Source: Bradyrhizobium ottawaense (lineage in GTDB: Bacteria; Pseudomonadota; Alphaproteobacteria; Rhizobiales; Xanthobacteraceae). Taken from it: a stretch of 64,000 nucleotides of DNA. Positions 17,482 to 25,191 of this stretch are shown here, in pieces (positions within the stretch are counted from its first letter, which is position 1; every line of letters begins with the position of its first letter). The position numbers were made by a program, and so were the translations under genes. The notes under the pieces were generated by a model. It ran no database searches, was not told where the DNA came from, and was given only the letters and a program-made list of their open reading frames with translations. The DNA lies in contig NZ_LT629693.1 of NCBI RefSeq assembly GCF_900099825.1, forward strand, positions 4,227,001 through 4,291,000, in the 5' to 3' direction.

Positions 17482-17760
17482 TTACTTGCTGCCGGGATCG
17501 CCAATCACCCGGCTCGCAACCAGCCGGTTCCAGATGAACAGCACGATCAGCGCGCCGATGGTGGCGGTGATGAAGCCGGCGCCCTGGTCGGGACCGTAGT
17601 GGCCGATCGCCTGGCCGATGAAGGTGGCGAGGAACGCGCCGGCGATGCCGAGCACCGTGGTCAGGATGAACCCGCTCGGATTGTTCGGGCCCGGTGAAAG
17701 CAGCCGGGCAATAATTCCTGCGATGAAGCCGACAACGATGATCCAGAGAATGCCGCTCAT
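17482..17760 (-). CDS. GlsB/YeaQ/YmgE family small membrane protein
   Basis: This 92-residue protein (MSGILWIIVVGFIAGIIARLLSPGPNNPSGFILTTVLGIAGAF) has three hydrophobic helices with conserved G-x-x-A-G-x-x-A-R and the Gly-rich second helix of the transglycosylase-associated family. It starts at ATG 17760 behind AAAGGACG. Relatives are inner-membrane proteins induced by stress; their biochemical role is not known. A DUF937/YidB gene lies upstream on the same strand with a 72-base gap. Confidence 0.88.
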   Translation of the reverse strand: MSGILWIIVVGFIAGIIARLLSPGPNNPSGFILTTVLGIAGAFLATFIGQAIGHYGPDQGAGFITATIGALIVLFIWNRLVASRVIGDPGSK

Positions 17761-17832
17761 TTCTGTCGTCCTTTTGTTAAGGTGCTGAAGGGTGATGCCG
17801 CGCGGCGCTGTCGGCGCCGCGCACATGCCGCG

Positions 17833-18411
17833 TCAAATCCGGCCCGATACTTCGTTCTCGTTCGGCACGCGTCCGTCCGGCGTCAGGTGGTTGACCACGT
17901 CGGGCAGATATTTGCTCAGGCCGCTAAGCAACTCGTCACGCGACAGGCCGCTTTGGGCCGAGAGCGATTCAATCTGGTCGGCGCCGAGCGCGTTGGCGAG
18001 ATCGCCGGGCGCGATCTGCTTGTTGGGGCCGTTGCTGACCCAGGAGTTCGCGGTGTCGCCATGACCCTTCTGCTGAAACTGGTTCAGGAGGTCGCCGAGG
18101 CCGCCGCTGATCACGCTGCCGGCTGCGCCACCCGCGAGCAGGCCACCCAGTCCGCCCTTGAGCACATCGCTGAGACCGCCGCCGCCACCGGGCAGGCTCG
18201 CGGTCACATTGCCGGGCAATTTGGTAGGCGGAGCCTGCGTCGGCGCCGCACCAGGCTGGCTGCCGCCGAAATGCTTGACCGCCTTCCAGGCCAGCAGCGC
18301 CAGGATCGCCATCGTCATCGGCGACATCCCGCTTTTATCGGATGGATCGCTTGGGGCGCTGGGCCCACGCGGGCCGTTCTGCATGCCGTTGAGTACGTCG
18401 AGTAAACCCAT
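17833..18411 (-). CDS. YidB-like DUF937 protein
   Basis: This 192-residue protein starts at ATG 18411 behind GAGGAGAGGA. It has a short hydrophobic stretch (MSPMTMAILALLAWKAVKHFG), a Gly-rich linker with GGLSDVLKGGLGGLLAGGAAGSVISGGLGDLL, and the DUF937 signature SWVSNGPNKQIAPGDLANALGADQIESLSAQSGLSRDELLSGLSKYLPDVVNHLTPDGRVP at the C-terminus. The family has no established function. It probably shares a transcript with the GlsB-like membrane gene downstream. Confidence 0.88.
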   Translation of the reverse strand: MGLLDVLNGMQNGPRGPSAPSDPSDKSGMSPMTMAILALLAWKAVKHFGGSQPGAAPTQAPPTKLPGNVTASLPGGGGGLSDVLKGGLGGLLAGGAAGSVISGGLGDLLNQFQQKGHGDTANSWVSNGPNKQIAPGDLANALGADQIESLSAQSGLSRDELLSGLSKYLPDVVNHLTPDGRVPNENEVSGRI

Positions 18412-18468
18412 AGTCCTCTCCTCAAGCCTGACAGCCCCCGTCTGCGAAACATAACGGTGGCCCATGAC

Positions 18469-18507
18469 GGTTACAAGGCGCGGTTACAAGGCAGGGTTGC
18501 AAGGCGC
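18469..18507. repeat. Three tandem 13-bp repeats
   Basis: GGTTACAAGGCGC, GGTTACAAGGCAG and GGTTGCAAGGCGC follow each other without gaps in the divergent promoter region between the YidB-like and ketopantoate-reductase-like genes. The arrangement could be a set of protein-binding sites. Confidence 0.75.
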
Positions 18508-18604
18508 AGCCGGCAAGCGCCCGGCACGTTCAATAGGCACCGGCCGGCCGTTCTGCTATCGAACCTCTACTAAAAAACCTTGGCGTAACGGGGATGAATG
18601 GCGA

Positions 18605-19612
18605 ATGAATTCGGGCCGTACCATCGGTATCGCAGGCGCAGGCAGCATCGGCTGCTTTGTCGGCGGCATGCTGGCGGCAGGTAGCCGCCGTGTCGCGCTG
18701 CTGGCCCGACCGCGCGTGATCGGAGAGATCGAGGCCAACGGCTTGCGGCTGACGAGCTTTGAAGGCTCCGATCAAACCGTCGCCGCCAGCCGGTTCGCGC
18801 TGTCGGAAAATCCTTCCATTTTCGGCGATGCCGGCGTGGTGCTGGTCACGGTCAAGAGTGCGGATACCGCTGACATGGCTGACGTGATCGCGCGAAACGC
18901 GCCGCCCGACGTCGTCGTCGTCAGCCTGCAGAACGGCATCGGCAATACTGCTGTGCTGCGCAGCCGCTTGCCGGGCCGCCGCGTGCTCGGCGGCATGGTG
19001 CCGTTCAACGTGGTGGCGGCCGGCGAGGGGCGGTTCCATCGCGCTACGTCGGGCGACATTGTCGTGGAGCGGGACGACGCACACACCGCGGACCAACTGT
19101 CGGTGCCCGGCTTGAAGATGCGTCCGACCGACAACATCGATGGCGTGCAGTGGGGCAAGCTGCTGGTCAATCTCAACAACGCGCTCAACGCGCTCGCCGA
19201 CCTGCCGCTGCGCCGGCAACTCGCACAGCGGCCGTGGCGCCGGTTGTTCGCCGATCAGATGGCGGAAGGATTGGCGGCGATCCGCGCCGAGGGTATCCGG
19301 CCGGTGTCGCCGACGCCGATCCCGGCGCCCTGGATGCCGCCGCTGCTGCGCCTGCCGGATGCGATCTTCGAAGCCCTGCTGGGGCGGACCATGAAGATCG
19401 ATCCCGAGGCACGCTCGTCGATGTGGGAAGACCTGCAGCGCGGCCGCCGCACCGAGATCGATTATCTGCAGGGGGTCATCACCGAAATTGCCGAACGGCG
19501 CGGCCTCGACGTGCCGGTGTCGCGCCGCGTCGTGGAACTGATCCGGCGTGCGGAGCTTGAGGCCAGGGGCTCGCCCGGCCTGACGCCCGAACAGATACGG
19601 GCGACGGATTGA
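18605..19612 (+). CDS. 2-dehydropantoate 2-reductase family protein
   Basis: This 335-residue NADP-dependent reductase-like protein opens with GRTIGIAGAGSIGCFVGGMLA, the Rossmann motif of ApbA/PanE. It has VLVTVKSADT and SLQNGIGN in the N-domain and WGKLLVNLNNALNAL, with the conserved Lys-x-x-x-Asn pattern, in the C-domain. PanE reduces ketopantoate in pantothenate synthesis. A second family member lies at 53405-54382, so this one may serve a different 2-keto acid. The start is ATG 18605; nearby ATGs at 18594 and 18598 are out of frame. Confidence 0.85.
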   Translation: MNSGRTIGIAGAGSIGCFVGGMLAAGSRRVALLARPRVIGEIEANGLRLTSFEGSDQTVAASRFALSENPSIFGDAGVVLVTVKSADTADMADVIARNAPPDVVVVSLQNGIGNTAVLRSRLPGRRVLGGMVPFNVVAAGEGRFHRATSGDIVVERDDAHTADQLSVPGLKMRPTDNIDGVQWGKLLVNLNNALNALADLPLRRQLAQRPWRRLFADQMAEGLAAIRAEGIRPVSPTPIPAPWMPPLLRLPDAIFEALLGRTMKIDPEARSSMWEDLQRGRRTEIDYLQGVITEIAERRGLDVPVSRRVVELIRRAELEARGSPGLTPEQIRATD

Positions 19613-19679
19613 GTCACGCGCGCCTTGAAATGGCGCCGATCCGGCGCGAAGCTCGCCAACGATCGATGGGAGAAGCGGT

Positions 19680-19898
19680 ATGACGCGAACGAGTCTTGTG
19701 TCTCTGGCGGCTATTGCCCTTGCGGGATGGGCCTCCCTGATCGCGGCCCATGCCGCGCCGCCAACGGTGACGCCGTCGCCGGGCTATGACGCGCGGTTGC
19801 AGGAGCAGCGGGCGGCGACATCGACGGTCCAGCAGCCGGTCGCGCCGGTCGTCACGCCGGCTCGGCCGCGTCGCGGCAAGAAAGCGCCTGCGCATTGA
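19680..19898 (+). CDS. Small exported protein, unknown function
   Basis: This 72-residue product has a clear signal peptide (MTRTSLVSLAAIALAGWASLIAAHA) followed by a short Pro/Val/Arg-rich segment ending RPRRGKKAPAH. ATG 19680 follows GGGAGAAG. Its TGA overlaps the ATG of the next gene (TGATG), so translation of the two is probably coupled. I recognise no family. Confidence 0.6.
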   Translation: MTRTSLVSLAAIALAGWASLIAAHAAPPTVTPSPGYDARLQEQRAATSTVQQPVAPVVTPARPRRGKKAPAH

Positions 19899-20348
19899 TG
19901 CATCCAATGCCGGCACGATCCGCAGTGGGGCCGCTTTTGCTCGCGCTCTGCCTGGGCCTTGCCTTCACGGCCGTGGCGAGTGCGGCCGACTATGGCAGGC
20001 GCTGTCAGCGCCTATCGCAAGGCGCATGGTCTGTCGGCGGTGAAACTCGACGGCAGACTGAGCGCGGCCGCGCGCAAGCAGGCACAGGCGATGGCGGCCA
20101 CCGGCTCGATCAGTCACAGCGCGGGAGGAAGTTTTTCGTCGCGGATGGCGCCGTTGCGCCGACGTGGGGCGGCCGAAAATATCGGCGCCGGATTCCTGAC
20201 CTATGCCGAGATGCTGAAGGAGTGGGAGAATTCAACCGGCCATCGCGAAAACCTGCTGCTGCCGGCCGTGCGCCGCATCGGCGTCGCCTTTGTCGACAAT
20301 CCGAAATCACCTTACCGGAAATTCTGGGCGATGGTGCTGACGGATTGA
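19898..20348 (+). pseudogene. CAP-domain exported protein, apparent frameshift
   Basis: An ATG at 19898 encodes a signal peptide (PLLLALCLGLAFTAVASAADY) but that frame then becomes meaningless. The CAP/SCP domain (AGAVSAYRKAHGLSAVKLDGRLSAAARKQAQAMA ... GAAENIGAGFLTYAEMLKEWENSTGHRENLLLPAVRRIGVAF) is in another frame ending at 20348. Removing one G of the pair near 19993-19994 would join them as ...AADYAGAVSAYRK. Otherwise the domain could start at 19959 without a signal peptide. The preceding gene overlaps as TGATG. Confidence 0.7.
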
Positions 20349-20353
20349 TACGA

Positions 20354-20475
20354 CGTCATGCCCGCGAAGGCGGGCATCCAGTACTCACCGGCGATGCTCT
20401 TTTAATTTGCGGGAAAGCGCTGTGTCCCACGATAGGCCCGTGGGTACTGGATTCCCCGCTTGCGCGGGGAATGAC
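20354..20475. repeat. Intergenic palindrome, GTCATGCCCGCGAAGGCGGG type
   Basis: GTCATGCCCGCGAAGGCGGGCATCCAGTACT faces AGTACC-like GTACTGGATTCCCCGCTTGCGCGGGGAATGAC. Each arm also forms its own hairpin. It adjoins the left boundary of the accessory insert. Confidence 0.8.
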
Positions 20476-20480
20476 AGAGT

Positions 20481-20605
20481 CTATCCCCGCTTGCCCTTGC
20501 TCGGCGTCGAGCTGAACAGCTTCTTCAGGTCGTTGATGCTCTCTGAAAGCCGCGGCCAATCGCAGGAGAACGAGCTCTTGGCGCAGTTCGCCGCCTTGAT
20601 GCGGG
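20481..20605 (-). pseudogene. Duplicated 3' fragment of the 25873-26481 gene
   Basis: On the minus strand this reads IKAANCAKSSFSCDWPRLSE followed by SINDLKKLFSSTPSKGKRG and a TAG stop. It matches the C-terminus of the secreted-protein gene at 25873-26481 with one amino-acid change (K for R). At DNA level about 120 bases from 20485 align with 25877-25997 with a handful of mismatches, in the same orientation. Nothing upstream continues the gene: an IS remnant begins immediately. It marks the left edge of the accessory insert. Confidence 0.8.
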
Positions 20606-20741
20606 GGCGGACACCCGCTTTGGTGTGCATAATCGGCCCAAGTTGGACATCGTGCAATGTCCGAAAATCAACTTCGGAAATTTTTGACGGCTTAGAGGAC
20701 CTGGGGAAGAGCCAAGAAGCTGGTCAAAATCGAATAGGGAT

Positions 20742-20910
20742 GCAGAGGCGGAACATGCTCCGCTGCACGCTCTGGCCTACAACATCAAAGGGTGATGTGC
20801 ATTCTGGGTGTTGGCGGCCTAATGGAAGCGATCAGGACATAAGATCGACTCCCCGAGCACCTGGCCGCGGGGCATGTCAAACATCTGCGTTTTTTTGCAT
20901 GGGCTGGGTC
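20742..20910 (+). mobile_element. Insertion-sequence remnant, transposase C-terminus
   Basis: The stretch 20742-20842 encodes AEAEHAPLHALAYNIK and, after a one-base loss near AAAGGG, VMCILGVGGLMEAIRT and a stop. This resembles the C-terminal MALHVLAYNLKRVM-I-G end of IS1182-like transposases. The later GCGTTTTTTTGCATGGGCTGGG (20887-20908) resembles a decayed right end of the type GTTTTCACACAGCC. The rest of the element is missing. Confidence 0.5.
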
Positions 20911-20958
20911 ATGGAACGAGCGAATATTGGTTTCAGACTCGAAACCAAAGTTGCGTAA

Positions 20959-21162
20959 CTACGCCTCGGGTAACGCCAGCGGCGACGTTTCCGGAAATTC
21001 ATTGATCTCAAGGATGAGGACGCTATCGCCCGCCTGATATCGGAAAAGTCTAAATTCCTGTTTTTTGAGCGGCGAATGGAAGGTCACGGGCGTTTCGTCC
21101 GACCACCTGCTGAGTTCAGACTTCAAATCGCCGACCGTCAAATTGGTTACGGGCTCGATCAC
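20959..21162 (-). CDS. Small hypothetical protein
   Basis: This 67-residue product (MIEPVTNLTVGDLKSELSRWSDETPVTF ... LILEINEFPETSPLALPEA) has a coding-like composition and a complete start and stop, but I do not recognise a family. The TVGDLKSELSRWSDETPV opening, a helix followed by a strand, resembles small regulatory or phage-type proteins that limit or sense binding, but this is not enough to assign a role. It lies in the accessory insert next to another orphan on the same strand. Confidence 0.5.
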   Translation of the reverse strand: MIEPVTNLTVGDLKSELSRWSDETPVTFHSPLKKQEFRLFRYQAGDSVLILEINEFPETSPLALPEA

Positions 21163-21219
21163 GGACGATCCTTTGCTGACAGTTGCAGCCCAACGGTCCG
21201 CACGATGTTGGTGGCACTA

Positions 21220-21522
21220 TCAAGCTGGGGATGAAGCGTTGCTTTTTCCGGCGTTTTTAGGCTCTCCACGGGCGGATTTTATTGCATGGTCGCGCTCAAC
21301 GGCCTTCAGGCGCGCGAGACCGCCCACGGTCAGCCGCTGCTCGTCTTGCTCACCCTGATCGATCATACCGTAAATATGTTGTGTAAGAATTTTTCGTGCT
21401 TGTAGTATCACCGAAGGGTCCTGCGGATGTAGCTGCTCATAGACACCGAGTGCGCGTTCAATAGCGGCCGGAGCAACTACCAATTCGACGAGGTTGGTTA
21501 TGGGCGGCGCGTGTTGCTTCAT
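21220..21522 (-). CDS. Hypothetical protein, accessory region
   Basis: This 100-residue protein starts at ATG 21522 behind GGAGGAAG, a strong ribosome site that favours it over the TTG at 21534. The sequence (KQHAPPITNLVELVVAPAAIERALGVYEQLHPQDPSVILQARKILTQHIYGMIDQGEQDEQRL) is predicted to be mostly helical and ends in a polar, Ser/Ala/Lys-rich tail. I recognise no family. Confidence 0.5.
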   Translation of the reverse strand: MKQHAPPITNLVELVVAPAAIERALGVYEQLHPQDPSVILQARKILTQHIYGMIDQGEQDEQRLTVGGLARLKAVERDHAIKSARGEPKNAGKSNASSPA

Positions 21523-21631
21523 GACTTCCTCCAACGCCCTCCTTCCCTAGAACCATAGAAGCTCCAAAAAGTTCCAGAGGTTGGAACGGTTGTCTGGTGC
21601 AAAGCGTCCAGGTCGGATGCCCGCTTTGGGT

Positions 21632-23600
21632 GTGCGCCGTGGAAAGGCGGCGCTTTCCAGTGGGTGTAAGTCCCACCCGGCAACCGCTCCAGCCGGAAGC
21701 AACCGGAGCAGTCATGGAGGTAACAAAGTGGCTGAAGCCTTCGGTATGCGTGTCACGAATTGGTGACAGCGCGAGTGTGCAGGCCGTAACGCGAGTAAAC
21801 GCCGAGCAAACCTCGAAAAGGACGATGCGCAGGCCGACCCGACCACTCTTTCGGGGAAGGCTGATACGGTTGGGTGCAAGAGCGAATTAATACTCCCAGC
21901 CGCTGCGCCGGGGTAGTGGCGACGGCATGTACACAAGGAAAGCGTACGCAACACGGGAAGCCCCATGGCGTGGCCAGCGATGACCAACCGAACGCCCGCG
22001 AGGGACAGGTCGGGCGCCTTGGGGTGGCGGAGAGGTTCGCAGTACCGCTGAAGCCGGGTAACGCCGGTGGAGGGAAGGGACCTCAGTTCAAGACAGACGC
22101 AACAAGTAGTGAGGGATTTGGAGATTGGGTAACCTATCAACTCCGAAAACTGTTCAGAAACTGCAGAAGGCGTTGCACGCGAAAGCGAAGGCAGAAGCCG
22201 GCTATCGGTTCTATGCCCTGTACGACAAGATCAGCCGCGAGGACATTCTGGCCCATGCCTATGCCCAGTGCCGCTCCAACAAGGGCGCACCGGGTGTGGA
22301 CGGTCAAGACTTTGCGGATATCGATGCGTATGGCGTAGGGCGATGGCTTGGCGAACTGGCGCTTGCGCTCCGGGAGGAAAGCTACCGACCGGATCCTATC
22401 AGAAGAGTGTTCATCCCGAAGGCCAACGGCAAGCTCAGGCCGCTGGGCATCTCGACCGTGCGGGATCGGGTCTGCATGACGGCAGCGATGCTGGTGCTGG
22501 AACCGATCTTCGAAGCCGACCTTCCACCCGAACAGTACGCGTACCGTCCTGGGCGAAATGCCCAGCAGGCGGTAATTGAGGTGGACCGGCTGCTGTTCCG
22601 AGGCCATCCGGAAGTCGTTGACGCCGACCTCGCGGACTACTTCGGGAGCATCCCCCATGCCGAACTACTAAAGTCGGTAGCGCGCCGGATTGTTGATCGG
22701 CGCGTGCTGCATCTGATCAAGATGTGGCTGGAATGCCCCGTAGAAGAAACCGATGATCGAGGAAGGAAGACACGCACGACCGAAGCCCGGGACAACCGGC
22801 GAGGCATCCCGCAAGGGTCACCCATCTCCCCACTACTGGCGAATATTTACATGCGCCGGTTTGTGCTGGGATGGAATATGCTCGGGTTGGAGCAAAGCCT
22901 CGGCTCTCGTATCGTGACCTACGCCGACGATCTCGTGATCCTGTGTCGGAGAGGCAAAGCCGAAGAAGCCTTGCAGCAACTGCGCAAGATCATGAGCAAG
23001 CTGAAGCTCACGGTCAACGAGGAGAAGACACGAATCTGCAGGGTTCCGGAAGGTGAGTTCGACTTCTTGGGCTACACGTTCGGACGGATGTTCTCAGAGA
23101 GAACCGGCCAGGCGCGCCTGGGATACCGGCCATCGAAGAAGAGCATCAAGCGCATGGTTGAGAAAATCCACGCACTGACAGACCGAACGGGGACATGGCA
23201 AGAAACCACAAAGCTGGTGGGCAAGGTGAACCGCACGCTGCGCGGATGGTCGAACTACTTCCAAGTAGGCACTGTCAGCAAGGCGTATCGGGCACTCGAT
23301 AGCTACACCGCGATGCGGTTGCGCCGGTGGTTGCGCATCAAGCACAAGGTCAGGCGACGCAAGGGCGGGACCTATCCACTCCCGCATCTCTACGGGCACT
23401 TCGGGCTCGTACGGCTGAGCATGCTTGGGCACGACGTGCCGTGGGTGAAGGCGTGACGTTTTGTCCGAGAGCCGGATGCGGGAAATCCGCCTGTCCGGTT
23501 CGATGAGCGGAGTGTGAAAACGGGGCCATGGTCGAACCAGTAAGGCACCGCCAAACGAAAGGGGCGGAAACAGATATGTTCGAACCTAAAACTACCGCGT
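21632..23600 (+). mobile_element. Group II intron with reverse transcriptase
   Basis: The 5' end GTGCGCC (21632) fits the GUGYG consensus and is followed by a folded ~490-base 5' ribozyme region before the protein gene. Domain V is recognisable at 23469-23501: GAGCCGGATGCGGG, AAAT, then CCGCCTGTCCGGTTC. The protein gene 22125-23456 lies in domain IV. The exact 3' end could not be fixed; it lies somewhere between 23545 and 23620, so the end given is approximate. It sits inside the accessory insert, outside any recognised gene. Confidence 0.8.
22125..23456 (+). CDS. ltrA: Group II intron-encoded reverse transcriptase/maturase
   Basis: This 443-residue protein has all reverse transcriptase blocks: [61 protein letters not shown], the catalytic YADD (in [12 protein letters not shown]) and FLGYTF. 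A maturase domain X with GIIM signature follows ([30 protein letters not shown]). There is no HNH endonuclease at the C-terminus, so mobility would rely on other primers. The frame opens at TTG 22125. It promotes splicing of its own intron and its reverse insertion into DNA. Confidence 0.93.
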   Translation: MGNLSTPKTVQKLQKALHAKAKAEAGYRFYALYDKISREDILAHAYAQCRSNKGAPGVDGQDFADIDAYGVGRWLGELALALREESYRPDPIRRVFIPKANGKLRPLGISTVRDRVCMTAAMLVLEPIFEADLPPEQYAYRPGRNAQQAVIEVDRLLFRGHPEVVDADLADYFGSIPHAELLKSVARRIVDRRVLHLIKMWLECPVEETDDRGRKTRTTEARDNRRGIPQGSPISPLLANIYMRRFVLGWNMLGLEQSLGSRIVTYADDLVILCRRGKAEEALQQLRKIMSKLKLTVNEEKTRICRVPEGEFDFLGYTFGRMFSERTGQARLGYRPSKKSIKRMVEKIHALTDRTGTWQETTKLVGKVNRTLRGWSNYFQVGTVSKAYRALDSYTAMRLRRWLRIKHKVRRRKGGTYPLPHLYGHFGLVRLSMLGHDVPWVKA

Positions 23601-23804
23601 CACACTTCGACTCTACCAAATTCGGGGGGGGGCCGGGCGCGCACCGGGCGGTCCGCTTTCGTCAGCCGGTTCTGTCAGGTCCGAAACGTGCCCCATAAAA
23701 ATCGGCGGTTGATTCGGTCATCTCGGGGGTCGAGAAACGGGTGCGCGGAAAGATAAGAGGTTAGGGGCCACACCACATTTGCAAACCGGCTTTCTGTGCG
23801 CGCG

Positions 23805-23829
23805 GGAACCGAAACAGACCTTGTCAGTT
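23805..23829 (+). promoter_or_regulatory. EcfG-type (general stress) promoter
   Basis: GGAAC, 16 bases, then AGTT, 34 bases before the CsbD-like gene. The alphaproteobacterial EcfG consensus is GGAAC-N16/17-CGTT. The same spacing and AGTT variant occur at 24802-24826. Confidence 0.55.
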
Positions 23830-23863
23830 AGCTTTCCGAGACTTCATCTTTGGAGTGTACGCC

Positions 23864-24232
23864 ATGGACAAAGATCGAATTGTCGGCTCGGCGAAGGATT
23901 TCGCTGGTAAGGTCGAGAGCACCGTCGGCAATGTTGCCGGCGACGCAAAGACCCAGGCAGCGGGCCGCGTCCGCGAGGCGGCCGGCGAGGCGCAGAACCT
24001 ATACGGCCAAGCCAAGGACGTAGCGCGCGAAACTACGGATGCCGCCGTGAGCTATGCCAAGGAAGCCTATGAGAACAGCGGCGATACTTTTCGCGACGGC
24101 TCGCAAGCGATTGCGAAGAAAGTGCAGGAGAACCCGCTTGGTTCGATGTTGATCGCGGGCGGGATCGGTTTTGCGTTGGCGCTGTTGATGACGCGCCCGC
24201 CGCGCCGCCCGCCGACGCGATATTATGGCTAA
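23864..24232 (+). CDS. CsbD-like stress protein with membrane tail
   Basis: This 122-residue protein starts at ATG 23864 with GGAG eight bases upstream. The N-terminal half (MDKDRIVGSAKDFAGKVESTVGNVAGDAKTQAAGRVREAAGEAQNLYGQAKD) is the CsbD repeat pattern of amphipathic helices. The C-terminal half has ENPLGSMLIAGGIGFALALLM followed by RPPRRPP, which resembles the Gly-rich anchor of DUF883/ElaB proteins. CsbD-type genes are general stress genes of unknown mechanism. An EcfG-like promoter precedes it. Confidence 0.85.
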   Translation: MDKDRIVGSAKDFAGKVESTVGNVAGDAKTQAAGRVREAAGEAQNLYGQAKDVARETTDAAVSYAKEAYENSGDTFRDGSQAIAKKVQENPLGSMLIAGGIGFALALLMTRPPRRPPTRYYG

Positions 24233-24298
24233 GACAGCCATATCGGAAGAAATCACACTTTCGATTGATTGGCTGTTTGTTGGTTTGGAGATTAAATC

Positions 24299-24547
24299 GT
24301 GAGTGATGACGTCCCGCTGGCCCCTTTCGTCTACGAAGGCTTGGATCCTGTTCCAGAACCGAGGTCCACCATCGCGGATGTCTCCGATGCCGTGAAGGGG
24401 ACTGTCAATCGAGTTAGCGGCGCGATAGAAGCGGGTCGAAAGCCCGGTATGCCATTGAGCGTTTTAAGCAATATCGCGCGCGAAGCGCCTCTCGGTTCGC
24501 TGTTAATCGCGTTCCTGTTGGGAGTTGCCGTCGCCCGCCGCCGGTGA
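24299..24547 (+). CDS. Small tail-anchored protein, DUF883-like tail
   Basis: This 82-residue protein starts at GTG 24299 with TTTGGAG ten bases upstream. The N-terminal part is acidic/polar with SDAVKGTVNRVSGAIEAG, a short amphipathic helix, and the end is REAPLGSLLIAFLLGVAVARRR, one membrane helix with a basic stop. The PLGSLLIA tail repeats that of the CsbD-like protein encoded just upstream, so both may sit in the inner membrane. No enzymatic motif is present. It may share the upstream promoter. Confidence 0.65.
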   Translation: MSDDVPLAPFVYEGLDPVPEPRSTIADVSDAVKGTVNRVSGAIEAGRKPGMPLSVLSNIAREAPLGSLLIAFLLGVAVARRR

Positions 24548-24801
24548 TTGTTTGAGAGCGCGCTAACAGAACGCGACACCGATCCACTCTTCTTTTCGCT
24601 AAACGATAAGACAGAGCGACGTTTTAGACTTTGGCCGATTACTTCCGATCCTCCCCCGGAAGCGGACGTCGCTGATGCCAATAAGCGAGATTGCGCGCCG
24701 GTTCGACCATGACCGGTCACCCGACCTCCTTTTTCGAAGTTGAGTGCACTCAACATTAGACCTGGACTAGAAAAAATTTCATCTCTGGTTATCCGGTTGT
24801 C
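24548..24801. other. Intergenic stretch, AT-richer, no gene seen
   Basis: No convincing reading frame, RNA gene or repeat is visible between the tail-anchored gene and the EcfG-like site at 24802. Confidence 0.5.
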
Positions 24802-24826
24802 GGAACGCTTTCGGGGATGACGAGTT
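24802..24826 (+). promoter_or_regulatory. EcfG-type (general stress) promoter
   Basis: GGAAC, 16 bases, then AGTT, 36 bases before the His-rich small protein gene; same layout as 23805-23829. Confidence 0.55.
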
Positions 24827-24862
24827 TGTGCCGGCTGCGAGCTAACAACCAACGAGGATTCC

Positions 24863-25057
24863 ATGGCGAGAGACGAGCACAACAAGGCTGCCGAACACCA
24901 CGAAAACGCTGCCAAGGCACATCGTTCCGCCGCCGAACATCACGGTAAGGGCGACCACGGCAAGGGCAAGGAGCACGCGAGCAGTGCTAAACAACACTCG
25001 CAGGCTGCAAACCAGCATAGCGATCAAGCTCATTCGAAGAGTCAGCAGCAGAAATAA
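24863..25057 (+). CDS. His/Ala/Lys-rich small protein
   Basis: This 64-residue protein (MARDEHNKAAEHHENAAKAHRSAAEHHGKGDHGKGKEHASSAKQHSQAANQHS) starts at ATG 24863 behind ACGAGGA. It is made of short repeats such as AAEHH and contains thirteen His, mostly on one helical face. Similar short His-rich proteins occur in rhizobial stress islands; the composition would allow metal binding or DNA compaction, which is inference. An EcfG-like promoter precedes it and a strong terminator follows. Confidence 0.75.
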   Translation: MARDEHNKAAEHHENAAKAHRSAAEHHGKGDHGKGKEHASSAKQHSQAANQHSDQAHSKSQQQK

Positions 25058-25066
25058 CGAGGCACG

Positions 25067-25097
25067 AAAGGCCCGGGTCATCCCCGGGCCTTTCAGT
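25067..25097 (+). terminator. Rho-independent terminator after His-rich gene
   Basis: AAAGGCCCGGG, loop TCATC and CCCGGGCCTTT form a perfect 11-bp stem, ten bases after the stop codon. The U-run is short. Confidence 0.85.
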
Positions 25098-25191
25098 TTC
25101 CGTACGCGCGGTGACATTTCTTTCAAAAGGGAGCAATTGGGATGCTGTTATCGAAACAGAAAAAGTAAAGTTATTTAGCAAGGAGAACGAA

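Noticed and set aside
20614..21635. Shared CCCGCTTTGG-TGTGC at 20614-20628 and 21620-21635
   Set aside because: Only about 15 bases with a one-base gap; too short to define an intron target or repeat without further copies.
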